Below the pieces are notes generated by a model, which saw nothing but the letters and a program-made list of their open reading frames with translations, was not told the DNA's origin and did not search any database. DNA of 64,000 bases from CAYTPI01 sp964439625 (GTDB taxonomy: Bacteria > Chloroflexota > Anaerolineae > Aggregatilineales > UBA3940): NCBI GenBank assembly GCA_964439625.1, contig CAYTPI010000003.1:180083-244082 (forward strand), written 5' to 3'. Numbering within the stretch: position 1 is the stretch's first letter; each line of letters begins with the position of its first letter. Shown here one piece after another: positions 44,807 to 53,663 of this stretch. The translations under genes and the position numbers were made by a program.

Positions 44807-47623
44807 CTAGGTGTGACGCTCCAACCAGGATCGTGTTGCCGGGCCAAGCTTAGCTAACGGCCCGCGTTGGATCGTGCAATCTGGGAGCGAGTCGACAAAC
44901 AAAGAACCATAAGATTTTGTGATCAAACGACTATCAAATATAGCGACCACGCCATAATCAGTCCGCCGACGGATCAAGCGTCCAAAACCCTGACGAAATC
45001 GTAAAATCGTATCAGGAATAGCGTAGTCAAAGAAAGCATTTTCAACAGCATCACTCCGAGACGCGAAGATTGGGTCAGACGGGACGTTAAAGGGTAGCTT
45101 GGTGATGGCTAGGACACTGAGATCAACGCCGGGGATGTCTATCCCTTCCCAGAACGAGCGTGTGCCCATCAAAACAGAATGCTCAGTCCCAACAAAACCT
45201 TCAAGCAACTGTGTACGGCTAATTCCGTCTGTCTGGTCATAGATAGTAATTCCCGCTTCGGAGAGCGGTGCAGCGAGCTTTCTAGCGGTTTGACGCAGTT
45301 GCGAAAAACTTGTAAACAATGCGAGGGTTTTGCCACCAGCAGCCAGTGCAAGCGCGAGTATACCTTCCTCGACAGCCCGTTGATACTCATAGTATTGACG
45401 CGGTTCTGGAATGTCATTAACGAGATACAAAAGCGTACTATCACGATAGTCAAAGGGGCTGTCAATAACAATTTCTTGTAAATCTTCAGCATTCAACCTG
45501 TTTTTGATGTAGGCAAAAGTACCAGCGGTACGCAGCGTAGCACTCGCCATAATGATGGACTGCTTTGCGTTCCAGAGATGTTCTTCAACCATTGGCCCCA
45601 CGTCCAGTGGAGCTGAATGCAGTATCACGCGGCTGCCATCTGGGCGGAACTCAGCCCAATAGATTAGATTTCCATCTGGGCGGACAGATAATTGTTCGAA
45701 GTATTGGTGAATCTCTAGGTAATGTCTCGCAGAGGCACTCGCGGCTGCAACAAGATCAGCGAATTGATCGATATCATAATCTTCTAAGTCGAGTAAGCCA
45801 GATGCCAACTCATCCATTGCGTTAGCAATTGCTGCTGTGAACTTACTCAAATTATCCCATTGTCGCTCAACGTCGGTCCAACCAGGCTTTTGGCGTAACG
45901 GCTCAACGATGCGGATTTGTTGGGAGTAGCCACTTGTTGTATCCACGCGAGCGTTCTCTTCTAAGAAGCGCTGGATAACGTCAAAATACCACTCTACATG
46001 CTGCTTCATTGCGCCAGAGGCTGTTGCGATAGTGTGTACGAACTCTGAGATAATTGCGAAGTATTTGTCTGGGATGGCACCATCACATGCGCGCAGCAAG
46101 TCACCAAGGAAGCCAGAGTTGGCTGTGCCTAATTCAGCAATGCGTCGATGAACTGTGTACATATCCACCCGATAACTATTGCTGTTAGTTACAGCGTTTT
46201 CTAGATGATGCGCCTCGTCAATAATGACGTAATTGTAGTCAGGAATGATGCGTCCTTCAGACAAAGAGTCAGATAGTAAAAGAGCATGGTTGACTACCAA
46301 AATATGAGATGACTCAGCGGCTTTGCGAGCCTTATAAAATGGGCAGGCCCCAAGCATCTGGCTCGAACAACGCCCAAGTGTGCACCCTTCATCTTCTGCA
46401 CTTAGACGACGCCAAATCGCACGCTCAACAGCTCCGCGCAAAGTGATATCCTCTTTATCGCCAGAACGTTCCCTACTTAGCCAAATCAAGAGCTTGGCAA
46501 GCATTTGCATCTCAGCAACAGAAGTTGGTGTACGACGGCGGAGGGCTAGCAGCCTACGCGGGCACAAATAATTATTACGCCCCTTTAGCACTGAGGCGCG
46601 AAACTTCAGCCCCAGCGTGTCTCGCAAAAGAGGAATATCCTTTAACATTAATTGCGATTGCAGATTAATCGTGTTGGTGCTGACGAGAACTCGTTGGTCA
46701 TTTCTTGTCGAGAAATCTACTGCTGGTAGTAAGTAAGCAAGCGACTTCCCTACGCCAGTTGGTGCTTCAATAAAAGCATGCTGACTGCTACTTAGTAAGT
46801 TTGCGACCGCATTCAGCATTTCCACCTGCTGCGGACGATACTCAAAATATTCGACAGATTGCGATAGCTTGCCACTTGGTTCAAGTAAGCGAGAAATAGA
46901 CAATGCATCAACTGGCTCGGGGGTCTTTCGTGGTGAGAGCGTATACTGCTCTGGGTCATCCTCGATTTCAAACAGAGCAAGCAGGTCTTCTTCGAGGTTT
47001 TTTTCGTCAGCAAGGGCATCGCTTTCTCTCTCCCGCCGGACGGCAAGAGCCGCATCAAAAACAACTTCAGCTCCCCACGGCATCTGGCGACCCGCTATAG
47101 CAATTTCTTCGATGGTGTTCAGAGGCAGTTCCAGAACCATTTGCCAGAGATGCCGATAGACACGATACGCCATCAGGGCATCATTAAAAGCACGGTGTGC
47201 ACCTTGGAGGTGTTCTCCGACAACTTCAGCCAATGCTGTGAGGTTATACCGTGGTGTACTAGGCAACACAACGGATGCCAACATATAAGTATCAATAATT
47301 GAGTTTGAAAGCCGTAGCCCTGCATTAGCCAAGAAATTGATGTCGAAATCGACATTGTGCCCAAGTATGGGAGCATCGCCAATGAATTTTCTGAGCTTCG
47401 GCAGAAGCGTTGATAGCTGCGGCGCATTGATGACATCTTCGTCTCCGATGCCAGTCAACGCTGATACCCGCGCGGGTATCGGCCCGCCTGGGTAGACTAA
47501 TGTTTGAAATTCAGCAACAACCTCATCAGCCTGCATTTTTACAGCACCGATTTCGATTATGTCACTGTTTTCCGGATTGAGACCTGTGGTTTCAAGGTCC
47601 ATCGCAACGACAATACCGCGCAT
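44807..47623 (-). CDS. dinG: DinG-type helicase with N-terminal 3'-5' exonuclease
   Basis: 938 residues. Residues 1-165 are a DnaQ-like exonuclease (AMDLETTGLNP, GHNVDFDINFL, HRAFNDALMAY give the DEDD acids). After a linker comes an XPD/DinG superfamily 2 helicase: Walker A EAPTGVGKSLAYLLP, Fe-S-type cysteines (LCPRRLL, GCTLGRCSS, GACPFYKAR), DEAH box VIIDEAHHLEN, and C-terminal ATLRTAGTF, LMGTRSFWEGIDIPG and FRQGFGRLIRR. This exonuclease-helicase order is that of Firmicutes DinG, where helicase activity has been questioned; here the Cys set looks complete. Role in repair. Confidence 0.93.
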   Translation of the reverse strand: MRGIVVAMDLETTGLNPENSDIIEIGAVKMQADEVVAEFQTLVYPGGPIPARVSALTGIGDEDVINAPQLSTLLPKLRKFIGDAPILGHNVDFDINFLANAGLRLSNSIIDTYMLASVVLPSTPRYNLTALAEVVGEHLQGAHRAFNDALMAYRVYRHLWQMVLELPLNTIEEIAIAGRQMPWGAEVVFDAALAVRRERESDALADEKNLEEDLLALFEIEDDPEQYTLSPRKTPEPVDALSISRLLEPSGKLSQSVEYFEYRPQQVEMLNAVANLLSSSQHAFIEAPTGVGKSLAYLLPAVDFSTRNDQRVLVSTNTINLQSQLMLKDIPLLRDTLGLKFRASVLKGRNNYLCPRRLLALRRRTPTSVAEMQMLAKLLIWLSRERSGDKEDITLRGAVERAIWRRLSAEDEGCTLGRCSSQMLGACPFYKARKAAESSHILVVNHALLLSDSLSEGRIIPDYNYVIIDEAHHLENAVTNSNSYRVDMYTVHRRIAELGTANSGFLGDLLRACDGAIPDKYFAIISEFVHTIATASGAMKQHVEWYFDVIQRFLEENARVDTTSGYSQQIRIVEPLRQKPGWTDVERQWDNLSKFTAAIANAMDELASGLLDLEDYDIDQFADLVAAASASARHYLEIHQYFEQLSVRPDGNLIYWAEFRPDGSRVILHSAPLDVGPMVEEHLWNAKQSIIMASATLRTAGTFAYIKNRLNAEDLQEIVIDSPFDYRDSTLLYLVNDIPEPRQYYEYQRAVEEGILALALAAGGKTLALFTSFSQLRQTARKLAAPLSEAGITIYDQTDGISRTQLLEGFVGTEHSVLMGTRSFWEGIDIPGVDLSVLAITKLPFNVPSDPIFASRSDAVENAFFDYAIPDTILRFRQGFGRLIRRRTDYGVVAIFDSRLITKSYGSLFVDSLPDCTIQRGPLAKLGPATRSWLERHT

Positions 47624-47786
47624 AGGGCGCCTTTCTAGAAGAAGTTGGCCTTCTGGTGTTAGATAGTGTGCACGTCTACTTGGGGCTAGACGTCAACCTG
47701 GTTCTCAAGCGTGTTTTGGCGATACGAGGAGGTGTAGCAAGTAAGCTATAATTACCCAAGAACTGTGCTAATGCAGCGTTTTTCAG

Positions 47787-48278
47787 CTAAAGAACACCGG
47801 TTTCATCACCTAAAAGCGTTGTAGGGGTCGATTTATCACCTTCATCAGAGGGCATACGAATTCGATACTGCGGCTTTTTTGCCTGACGTTCTTCCGGTTT
47901 TCCTTGAAGGAAAACAAGGGCTCCTGCAATGTAGATAATGATCCCAATTATCGCGATTATCGGCCCTGGGCCAAATTCGACTAGGTTTGTCCGTGTGATT
48001 GTCATTACAGTAGTTAAAATAGCCCACAAAATAACGACTAGTGCAAGACCGGCGGACGTTAAAAGAACAACTGTGTATAGCTTATACCATTTTGGAACAG
48101 CCGGGAGGACTGAGAGCAAGAACAGCGCGAGTCCAATAATTAGCACAGGGACTGGGCGACCACCGCTAGCAATGCCGCTTGCTGAACCAATGATGACTTC
48201 CCACCGGAGTATAAAGCTAAAGACTACCACCGCAGCACCTACAATCGTAAAGCGGCGGATGACCTTTAGGATGCTCAA
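47787..48278 (-). CDS. Four-helix membrane protein of unknown function
   Basis: 163 residues with four predicted helices and a polar C-terminal tail of about 40 residues. The start is TTG at 48278, preceded by AAGGA at a good distance; no ATG is available nearby. I recognise no family. It stands alone between dinG and the divergent histidine kinase gene. Confidence 0.65.
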   Translation of the reverse strand: MSILKVIRRFTIVGAAVVVFSFILRWEVIIGSASGIASGGRPVPVLIIGLALFLLSVLPAVPKWYKLYTVVLLTSAGLALVVILWAILTTVMTITRTNLVEFGPGPIIAIIGIIIYIAGALVFLQGKPEERQAKKPQYRIRMPSDEGDKSTPTTLLGDETGVL

Positions 48279-48468
48279 CGAGTTGTCCTTTCAGCCTGAC
48301 AGTTATGAAAGGTATTGTAGCACACCGACGTTGCAGTAACATAGCTCAATTGTCACGACGAGCGAACAATTGGTTAACAAAGTCAATAATATAAGGTATG
48401 CAACACTCGACGGGCATGGTACACTTGGCTACTGGTAGTTAAGTTACTTATCACAATTTGAGAGACAG

Positions 48469-49671
48469 ATGATTCCTGAAACAAATCAACGAGTACGGTC
48501 AACTAATTTGCCTCTTCGGGCGCCGGAAGAGTGTCTAATTTTAATTGTTGATGATGACAGTCGCATACTCGATGCACTACAACAAATTCTGGCTCAAGAT
48601 AAGTATCAAGTTATGACAGCCCAAACTGGCGCGACAGCGTTACAATTGGTGCAAGAGCAAAAGCCTGATGTGGTTATTCTCGATGTAAGGCTACCAGAAA
48701 TTGATGGTATTGAGGTATGCCGTCAAATTAAGGTGACGCCTGAGACTCAGTTTACGCCGGTCATTCTTGTTACTGGGACGGCAGCACGCCAGGCGAAATT
48801 GGATGGTCTACAAGCTGGTGCTGATGATTTCCTGAATAAGCCTATTGATCCGCTAGAGTTAACGGCACGTGTGCGCTCATCTCTCCGCAGCAAACAGTTG
48901 ACTGATGCCGTTGAACAACAGAATCAAATTTTGGAACGTCGGGTTGCAGAGCGAACTGTCGAGCTTAGAGAAGCCTATGAGCAGCTTAAACAACTGAACA
49001 TCGTCAAAGGCAATATCCTTGCGATTGTCTCACACGAGCTCCGTACCCCCCTACACCAAGCGAAACAAGCTCTTAACCTCAGCCAAGGGAATAATATTTC
49101 ACAAGAGCAGATTAATGAGTTACTTGATACCGTCCACTATTGTTTTCGACTTTTAGAATATCGGATTGGTAACATTGATGCGTTTAGTGATCCAACAGCC
49201 TTAAAGATCGACGCGATATCTGTCGCCGAAGTGATCCAGCATGCCATAGCCGAAGTAAAGCGACTTCAGCAAAGGGCAGGCAATGTTGTGATTGATGTCA
49301 AGATTCCTAAAGCAGTTCATCCGGTGTATGCTGATAATATATCAATAGCACGAGCAATGACTCATTTGCTGGACAACGCGATTAAATTTGGCGAGGATAA
49401 ACCGGTATCGGTTCAAGCTGATGAACTAGCAGAAGGGGTGCGGATTGCGATCAAAGATCAGGGTCCGGGAATTTCTCCAGCGATCTTGCCAAAGCTGTTT
49501 GAACCATTAAACCAAGGTGACATTACTTCGACCCGTCGCTATCAGGGGATGGGCATTGGCTTAGCACTCGTACAGATGATCCTCGATGCACACGGCTCAA
49601 AATTAGGGATAGAAACATCGAATAAAGGAGGCACCACCGTTTCATTTGTACTGCCGTATGCCCTACTTTAA
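48469..49671 (+). CDS. Receiver-histidine kinase hybrid (cytosolic)
   Basis: 400 residues: N-terminal receiver (LIVDDDSRILDAL, VVILDVRLPEIDG with the acceptor Asp, FLNKPIDPLEL), a coiled-coil linker (NQILERRVAERTVELREAYEQLKQL), the HisKA box IVSHELRTPLHQ, and HATPase with LLDNAIKFGED, DQGPGISPAI and GMGIGLALVQMIL. There is no membrane segment, so it probably takes its input by phosphotransfer through its receiver. No output regulator is adjacent. Confidence 0.93.
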   Translation: MIPETNQRVRSTNLPLRAPEECLILIVDDDSRILDALQQILAQDKYQVMTAQTGATALQLVQEQKPDVVILDVRLPEIDGIEVCRQIKVTPETQFTPVILVTGTAARQAKLDGLQAGADDFLNKPIDPLELTARVRSSLRSKQLTDAVEQQNQILERRVAERTVELREAYEQLKQLNIVKGNILAIVSHELRTPLHQAKQALNLSQGNNISQEQINELLDTVHYCFRLLEYRIGNIDAFSDPTALKIDAISVAEVIQHAIAEVKRLQQRAGNVVIDVKIPKAVHPVYADNISIARAMTHLLDNAIKFGEDKPVSVQADELAEGVRIAIKDQGPGISPAILPKLFEPLNQGDITSTRRYQGMGIGLALVQMILDAHGSKLGIETSNKGGTTVSFVLPYALL

Positions 49672-49690
49672 GTCTTGGGCTTTTCTAATA

Positions 49691-50884
49691 TCAAAACTCT
49701 GCGAGTTCTGCCGCCGCGATTGCCGTTCGAATCTGGCGGAGATGGAGTTTATCATGCTCTGCAATGAAGTAGACCATTTCAGTAAATGATGTTGGCCCGA
49801 AAATTGACGAACGAGCACTTTTTTGCCAAACAGCCTCATTCAGAGATTGCAACCATCGGAGTGTCTCACCCCTTCGTTGTGCAAATAATTCCATCAATTG
49901 TTTAGACGCGGGATCAACGCACTGCTCTGGCGACACGAGCGGATCGTAGTCAATTGATAAAAATGGATTGTCTTCGACTGCAATCCGGTGAAGCGGCTTT
50001 TGAACCTGTTCAGTTTCGTAATCTGCTAGGTGGCAGATTACATCACGTGAAGACCATTCAGTTTTTGATATGCGCCGAGATAGCACTTGCTCATCAGTAT
50101 GACGTGCGAGATCAGCAAGAACAGGTACAAACGCTCTCAACGCCCCTGACCCCAGTGCCCATGGTTTTAGCGTCCGCCCAAGTGCGAGATGCCATTCTGA
50201 TTTCAAACTTTTCTGAGCGTCTTCGAGTGAACCAATCCGGCTTACGGGCACACTGAGATCCGGGACAGAACCATAACCCGCTTGAACCCAGAAAGTGTGC
50301 AACCCTACTTGGGCAGCCTTACAGATACCGAGGTGCCAATCTGAGCTAACAAACAGTGCTTCGTAGCGATTTAGATTGTTTCGATACAGGAGCTCGAAAA
50401 AATATTCTGGCGTCCCTTTTGCGAAGCTTGCGTGGGTTGAAGATGTAATAGAAGTAATGTCATCTAGGGTGACTCCAAGACGACGTAACATCGTATGGAG
50501 AGCAGCGTCAGGAAGTAATGGATTCGCGGCAATATGTACTGTTAGACCAGCGTCTCGTGCTGCCAACACAACCATCGCAAATTCTAACGTAAGCACAACT
50601 GCCTCTGCTAACTCACTGAAGTACGCTTCATTAAGGTGAGCGATAAGGCTCGTGTAGTGGTGGCTCGCCGCACCAAGCTGCTCAGCAATTTTCCCTGACA
50701 GAGGCTGTGTCGTAAACGCTTTGCGAGCAGCAAGACGGCTCGCATACTGCAAATCGGCTAATGTAAGCTCAGGGACTACTTTTTGCATCGAGCGGCTTAG
50801 GATCTGGTTGACTTCTGTGACAAGTGTGCCAGACTGACCGGAAAGTGCGAGGCTATCGAAATCAATAATTAGTGCTTTAATCAT
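49691..50884 (-). CDS. HAD-like hydrolase fused to DinB-like metal-binding domain
   Basis: 397 residues. The first 215 or so form a HAD-fold region (IIDFDSLALSG as motif I, SDWHLGICKAAQVGLHTFWV near the C-terminal loop), though the second motif I Asp is replaced by Ser, so phosphatase activity is doubtful. Residues of about 230-397 resemble DinB/YfiT four-helix proteins: WSSRDVICHLADYE and IAEHDKLHLRQIR supply the three His that bind a metal in that family. The stop lies 20 bases from the convergent kinase gene. The two domains rarely occur in one chain; function unknown. Confidence 0.72.
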   Translation of the reverse strand: MIKALIIDFDSLALSGQSGTLVTEVNQILSRSMQKVVPELTLADLQYASRLAARKAFTTQPLSGKIAEQLGAASHHYTSLIAHLNEAYFSELAEAVVLTLEFAMVVLAARDAGLTVHIAANPLLPDAALHTMLRRLGVTLDDITSITSSTHASFAKGTPEYFFELLYRNNLNRYEALFVSSDWHLGICKAAQVGLHTFWVQAGYGSVPDLSVPVSRIGSLEDAQKSLKSEWHLALGRTLKPWALGSGALRAFVPVLADLARHTDEQVLSRRISKTEWSSRDVICHLADYETEQVQKPLHRIAVEDNPFLSIDYDPLVSPEQCVDPASKQLMELFAQRRGETLRWLQSLNEAVWQKSARSSIFGPTSFTEMVYFIAEHDKLHLRQIRTAIAAAELAEF

Positions 50885-50887
50885 CTA

Positions 50888-51235
50888 TTAGTCATCTCCG
50901 CCGAAGAATACAGCCAAGTCTTCTGCTCTTTCCTGGGAGCAGATGGGGCAGCCAATCATTGGATCATCAATAATGACGTTATGCTTACCACAGCGAGCCG
51001 TAACGTCAACATGACGACCAAACCCTAAAAATCCAGTCTTAATTGCAGCCTTCAATTGCAGATGTTCGCTAGCATTGGCACGGAGGATTTCTGGCACAGG
51101 GCAATTAGAGCAATCACTAGGGTGCCAAGCCTTAGAGCCAGAGGTCTCGTGAATTAGGCGACATTCTTGAGTTGCCCGGCCACGGTGAAAATCTTCGTAA
51201 TAGTATTTACATTCTTTGCCAGCGGGAGTTCTCAT
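50888..51235 (-). CDS. Cys-rich protein with two likely metal sites
   Basis: 115 residues. Cys at 9, 25, 42 and 45 form one possible quartet; Cys82-x2-His85 and Cys96-x2-Cys99 form a second, zinc-ribbon-like site. The sequence between contains a short basic helix (LQLKAAIKTGFLGFGRHV). I know no named family. It ends three bases before the HAD-DinB gene, so the two are likely co-transcribed. Iron-sulphur or zinc binding are both possible. Confidence 0.68.
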   Translation of the reverse strand: MRTPAGKECKYYYEDFHRGRATQECRLIHETSGSKAWHPSDCSNCPVPEILRANASEHLQLKAAIKTGFLGFGRHVDVTARCGKHNVIIDDPMIGCPICSQERAEDLAVFFGGDD

Positions 51236-51421
51236 ATTAAGTTATTAGTTGACACTTTCTAGCGATATGACTGTATCATGCAGAACTCTCTTATTACAAT
51301 TGAACCCTGTAAGAACTATCTACCAATTAACATGGTAGCAACGTTGCCACAGGTGAACGGCGCCATTCGGCTCACGACGCTGAAAACTAAAGCCATTACA
51401 TATTTAAACAGATCAACTATC

Positions 51422-51982
51422 CTAGACGCGCGTCACATACTCAGAAGTGCGCGTATCCACCCGAATGGTATCGCCTTTCGAAACGAATAAGGGAACTTGG
51501 ACTTGAAGACCAGTCTGCGTCTTGACATATTTACTAGCACTACCAGCCGTATTTCCAGCGACAGCATTTTCAGCCTCGGTCACTTCGTGATCGACTGTCG
51601 TGGGCAATTCATAGTCAAGAATTTCATTCTCATAAGAACTGAGTTTTAACTGCATACCCTGCGTTAGAAATAAGGCGTCGTCTCCATCAAACAGGTCTTT
51701 GCGCAGCACAGGCTGCTCATACGTCTCGATGTTCATGAAGTGGAAGAACTCGTCATCTTCGTATAAATATTCCACGACAGTTGTATCCAGCCGAATATTT
51801 TGTACACGATCACCCGAAATGAAGGTCATTTCGCGAATTGTGCCCGTACGCAAGTCTCGGACGGAGACCCTGATCGTCGCTTTGCCACGACCAGGCTTGT
51901 TATGCGAATACTCAAGGACTTTATAGAGATCGCCATCTTGAATAAAGGTCGAACGACGGCGTAATGTATTAACATCAATCAT
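51422..51982 (-). CDS. efp: Elongation factor P with Arg at the tip
   Basis: 186 residues, three beta-barrel domains, acting at ribosomes stalled on proline runs. The N-terminal domain reads DVNTLRRRSTFIQDGDLYKVLEY, and the tip loop reads HNKPGRGKATIRV. By alignment with E. coli KPGKGQ, the residue usually modified is here Arg32, not Lys; a Lys follows at 34. Middle and C-terminal domains are complete (PTTVDHEVTEAE, VPLFVSKGDTIRVDTRTSEYVTRV). A single gene with its own promoter region; no modification enzyme is adjacent. Confidence 0.95.
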   Translation of the reverse strand: MIDVNTLRRRSTFIQDGDLYKVLEYSHNKPGRGKATIRVSVRDLRTGTIREMTFISGDRVQNIRLDTTVVEYLYEDDEFFHFMNIETYEQPVLRKDLFDGDDALFLTQGMQLKLSSYENEILDYELPTTVDHEVTEAENAVAGNTAGSASKYVKTQTGLQVQVPLFVSKGDTIRVDTRTSEYVTRV

Positions 51983-52091
51983 TTTTTACTCCAACATCTT
52001 GCGGGTCTTAAATACGAAGAGCAGATACTACTCACCCCGAAAAAGTATAGCGTCATGCAAGACTGTGGGACAACGTCATTTCAATAACCAT

Positions 52092-52120
52092 TTGCACCCA
52101 ATATTTACGAGGGCTATAAT
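52092..52120 (+). promoter_or_regulatory. Sigma-70 promoter of tRNA-Leu
   Basis: TTGCAC at 52092-52097 and TATAAT at 52115-52120 with exactly 17 bases between. The tRNA starts 13 bases after the -10 box. Confidence 0.85.
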
Positions 52121-52132
52121 GCTTCACCTAGC

Positions 52133-52214
52133 GGGGAAGTGTCGGAATTGGCAGACGAGCATGACTTAGGATCATGTGCCGCAAGGCGTGAGGGTTCGAG
52201 TCCCTCCTTCCTCA
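52133..52214 (+). tRNA. tRNA-Leu (anticodon TAG)
   Basis: A class II tRNA with long variable arm: acceptor GGGGAAG/CTTCCTC (one G-T pair), anticodon stem CATGA/TCATG with loop CTTAGGA (anticodon TAG), variable arm around GCCGCAAGGCG, T arm GAGGG/CCCTC with TTCGAGT, discriminator A. CCA not encoded. Confidence 0.95.
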
Positions 52215-52572
52215 TATAACGGGAGACGTATCGAACCTATCTGAGTGGCATCATAACGTTAAAATGAATTTAGCTTGCCGCCTCGCAGTTTTTTAATGAT
52301 GGGAAAAGAAGCAACGCTACCAGCGGTTAATCGCGTATACCAGAGGGCGGGATTTGGCGTACCAACTCAAGCGCTTCATCTGAGCGCCGAAGTTGAAACT
52401 TCGTGATTTCACGTTTGGTACAGACTTTGTGGGTTTAAGCAATAATACCTGCGGTTTACAGTTCCATAAATGTAATTTGTACCCTTGTAGGGCGTTGTGG
52501 CTCCATGGCAGGATTCCCCTCTCCGAATTCTGGTCGATGACATGCATCCGATAACCACACAAACGTTTCGCG
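52215..52572. other. 358-base stretch with no recognisable gene
   Basis: Between tRNA-Leu and the end of the sugar operon. A 91-codon minus-strand frame (52317-52592) runs into the dehydrogenase gene, has an unusual composition and no ribosome site, and I do not accept it. No clear hairpin with a T-run is seen, so the terminator of the minus-strand operon is not located. Confidence 0.6.
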
Positions 52573-53634
52573 TTAGGCATTAGGATTAACAACTACTTTG
52601 CCTTTTGCTCGACCATCAGCCAGAGCCATAATCCCTTCATAAACAAACTCATCGATCGGAACTACCCGATCCAGCGTCAGTTCTGCCAAATCAGTATTTG
52701 TCAGGATATCGAGTGATTTAGGTAAATCGGTATCGCAAACATGAGACACCGTGGTTGAAAGTGTGACCTCACGAAATGTCATGCGGTGAAGATCAAGCGC
52801 GAGCGGCTCGGCTTGCATACCAACCAGCAAGATATTGCCACCCTTTTGAGTCACGTCAAGGGCAGTAGGTGGGCCAACGGGTGCGCCAGTCGCTTCAATA
52901 AACGTCTCAACGCCCATACCATCCGTAAGCTCCATAATGGCTTTGACGGTATTCTGACTGCGTCCGTTGATCGTATGTGCAGCCCCAAGTTGTCTTGCTT
53001 TTTCGAGACGTTCGTCATCGATATCAACAGCGATGAGCGGGCCGAGGCCTTGCGCATGAGCAGCCGCGACAATAAATGAACCAATGCCACCTATCCCCAT
53101 TACAACCAACGGCTTACCCTTTGTCGCATTACTACGATCAACTGCATGTAGCGCCACTGATACGGGCTGGGCCATGGCTGCGGCATCGTTTGAGCAGTCA
53201 TCTGGGACGATCTCACACATGAAAGCCGGTATCTTTGAAAATTCGGCCATACCGCCATCAGCGTTAAGCCCAAAGACAAAGTACTGTACGCATAGATTAA
53301 CCTTACCCTCTTGGCACCATTTGCATTCACCGCACCAATTGCCAGCGCCGGGGACGACCCGCTGCCCAACTTCCAGTCCTTCGACCTCGGTGCCAACCTC
53401 AATAATCTCTCCAACAAACTCATGCCCAGTGATCAGCGGGGCTTGCTGTTTACTAATCGGGTGGGGCTTATCTAAGGAGGCAAAGTGTGGGCCATGCAAA
53501 TATTCAGTGACGTCAGTGCCACAGATTGCAGCCCGCTGAACTTTCAATATCACTTCATTTGCGCTGGGCTTGCTTGGCTCTGGCACTTCTTCAATACGCA
53601 TATCTTTATTACCGTGATAGCGCGCTGCTTTCAT
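52573..53634 (-). CDS. Zinc-dependent medium-chain alcohol/polyol dehydrogenase
   Basis: 353 residues of the MDR family (threonine, sorbitol and 2,3-butanediol dehydrogenases). Catalytic zinc: AICGTDVTEYLHGP and GHEFVGEI; structural zinc: CGECKWCQEGKVNLC; NAD-binding loop GIGGIGSFIVAAAH. An acidic residue ends the second strand (AVDIDDE), which favours NAD. It is the last gene of the minus-strand sugar operon and probably oxidises the imported sugar or polyol. Confidence 0.9.
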   Translation of the reverse strand: MKAARYHGNKDMRIEEVPEPSKPSANEVILKVQRAAICGTDVTEYLHGPHFASLDKPHPISKQQAPLITGHEFVGEIIEVGTEVEGLEVGQRVVPGAGNWCGECKWCQEGKVNLCVQYFVFGLNADGGMAEFSKIPAFMCEIVPDDCSNDAAAMAQPVSVALHAVDRSNATKGKPLVVMGIGGIGSFIVAAAHAQGLGPLIAVDIDDERLEKARQLGAAHTINGRSQNTVKAIMELTDGMGVETFIEATGAPVGPPTALDVTQKGGNILLVGMQAEPLALDLHRMTFREVTLSTTVSHVCDTDLPKSLDILTNTDLAELTLDRVVPIDEFVYEGIMALADGRAKGKVVVNPNA

Positions 53635-53663
53635 CGTTATCTATCTCCGATCTCTGTCTGTTG

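Noticed and set aside
51278..51490. 70-codon plus-strand frame opposite the efp 3' end
   Set aside because: No ribosome site, no family resemblance, and it overlaps efp on the other strand.
52317..52592. 91-codon minus-strand frame after the last dehydrogenase gene
   Set aside because: Overlaps the dehydrogenase 3' end, unusual composition and no recognisable motif.
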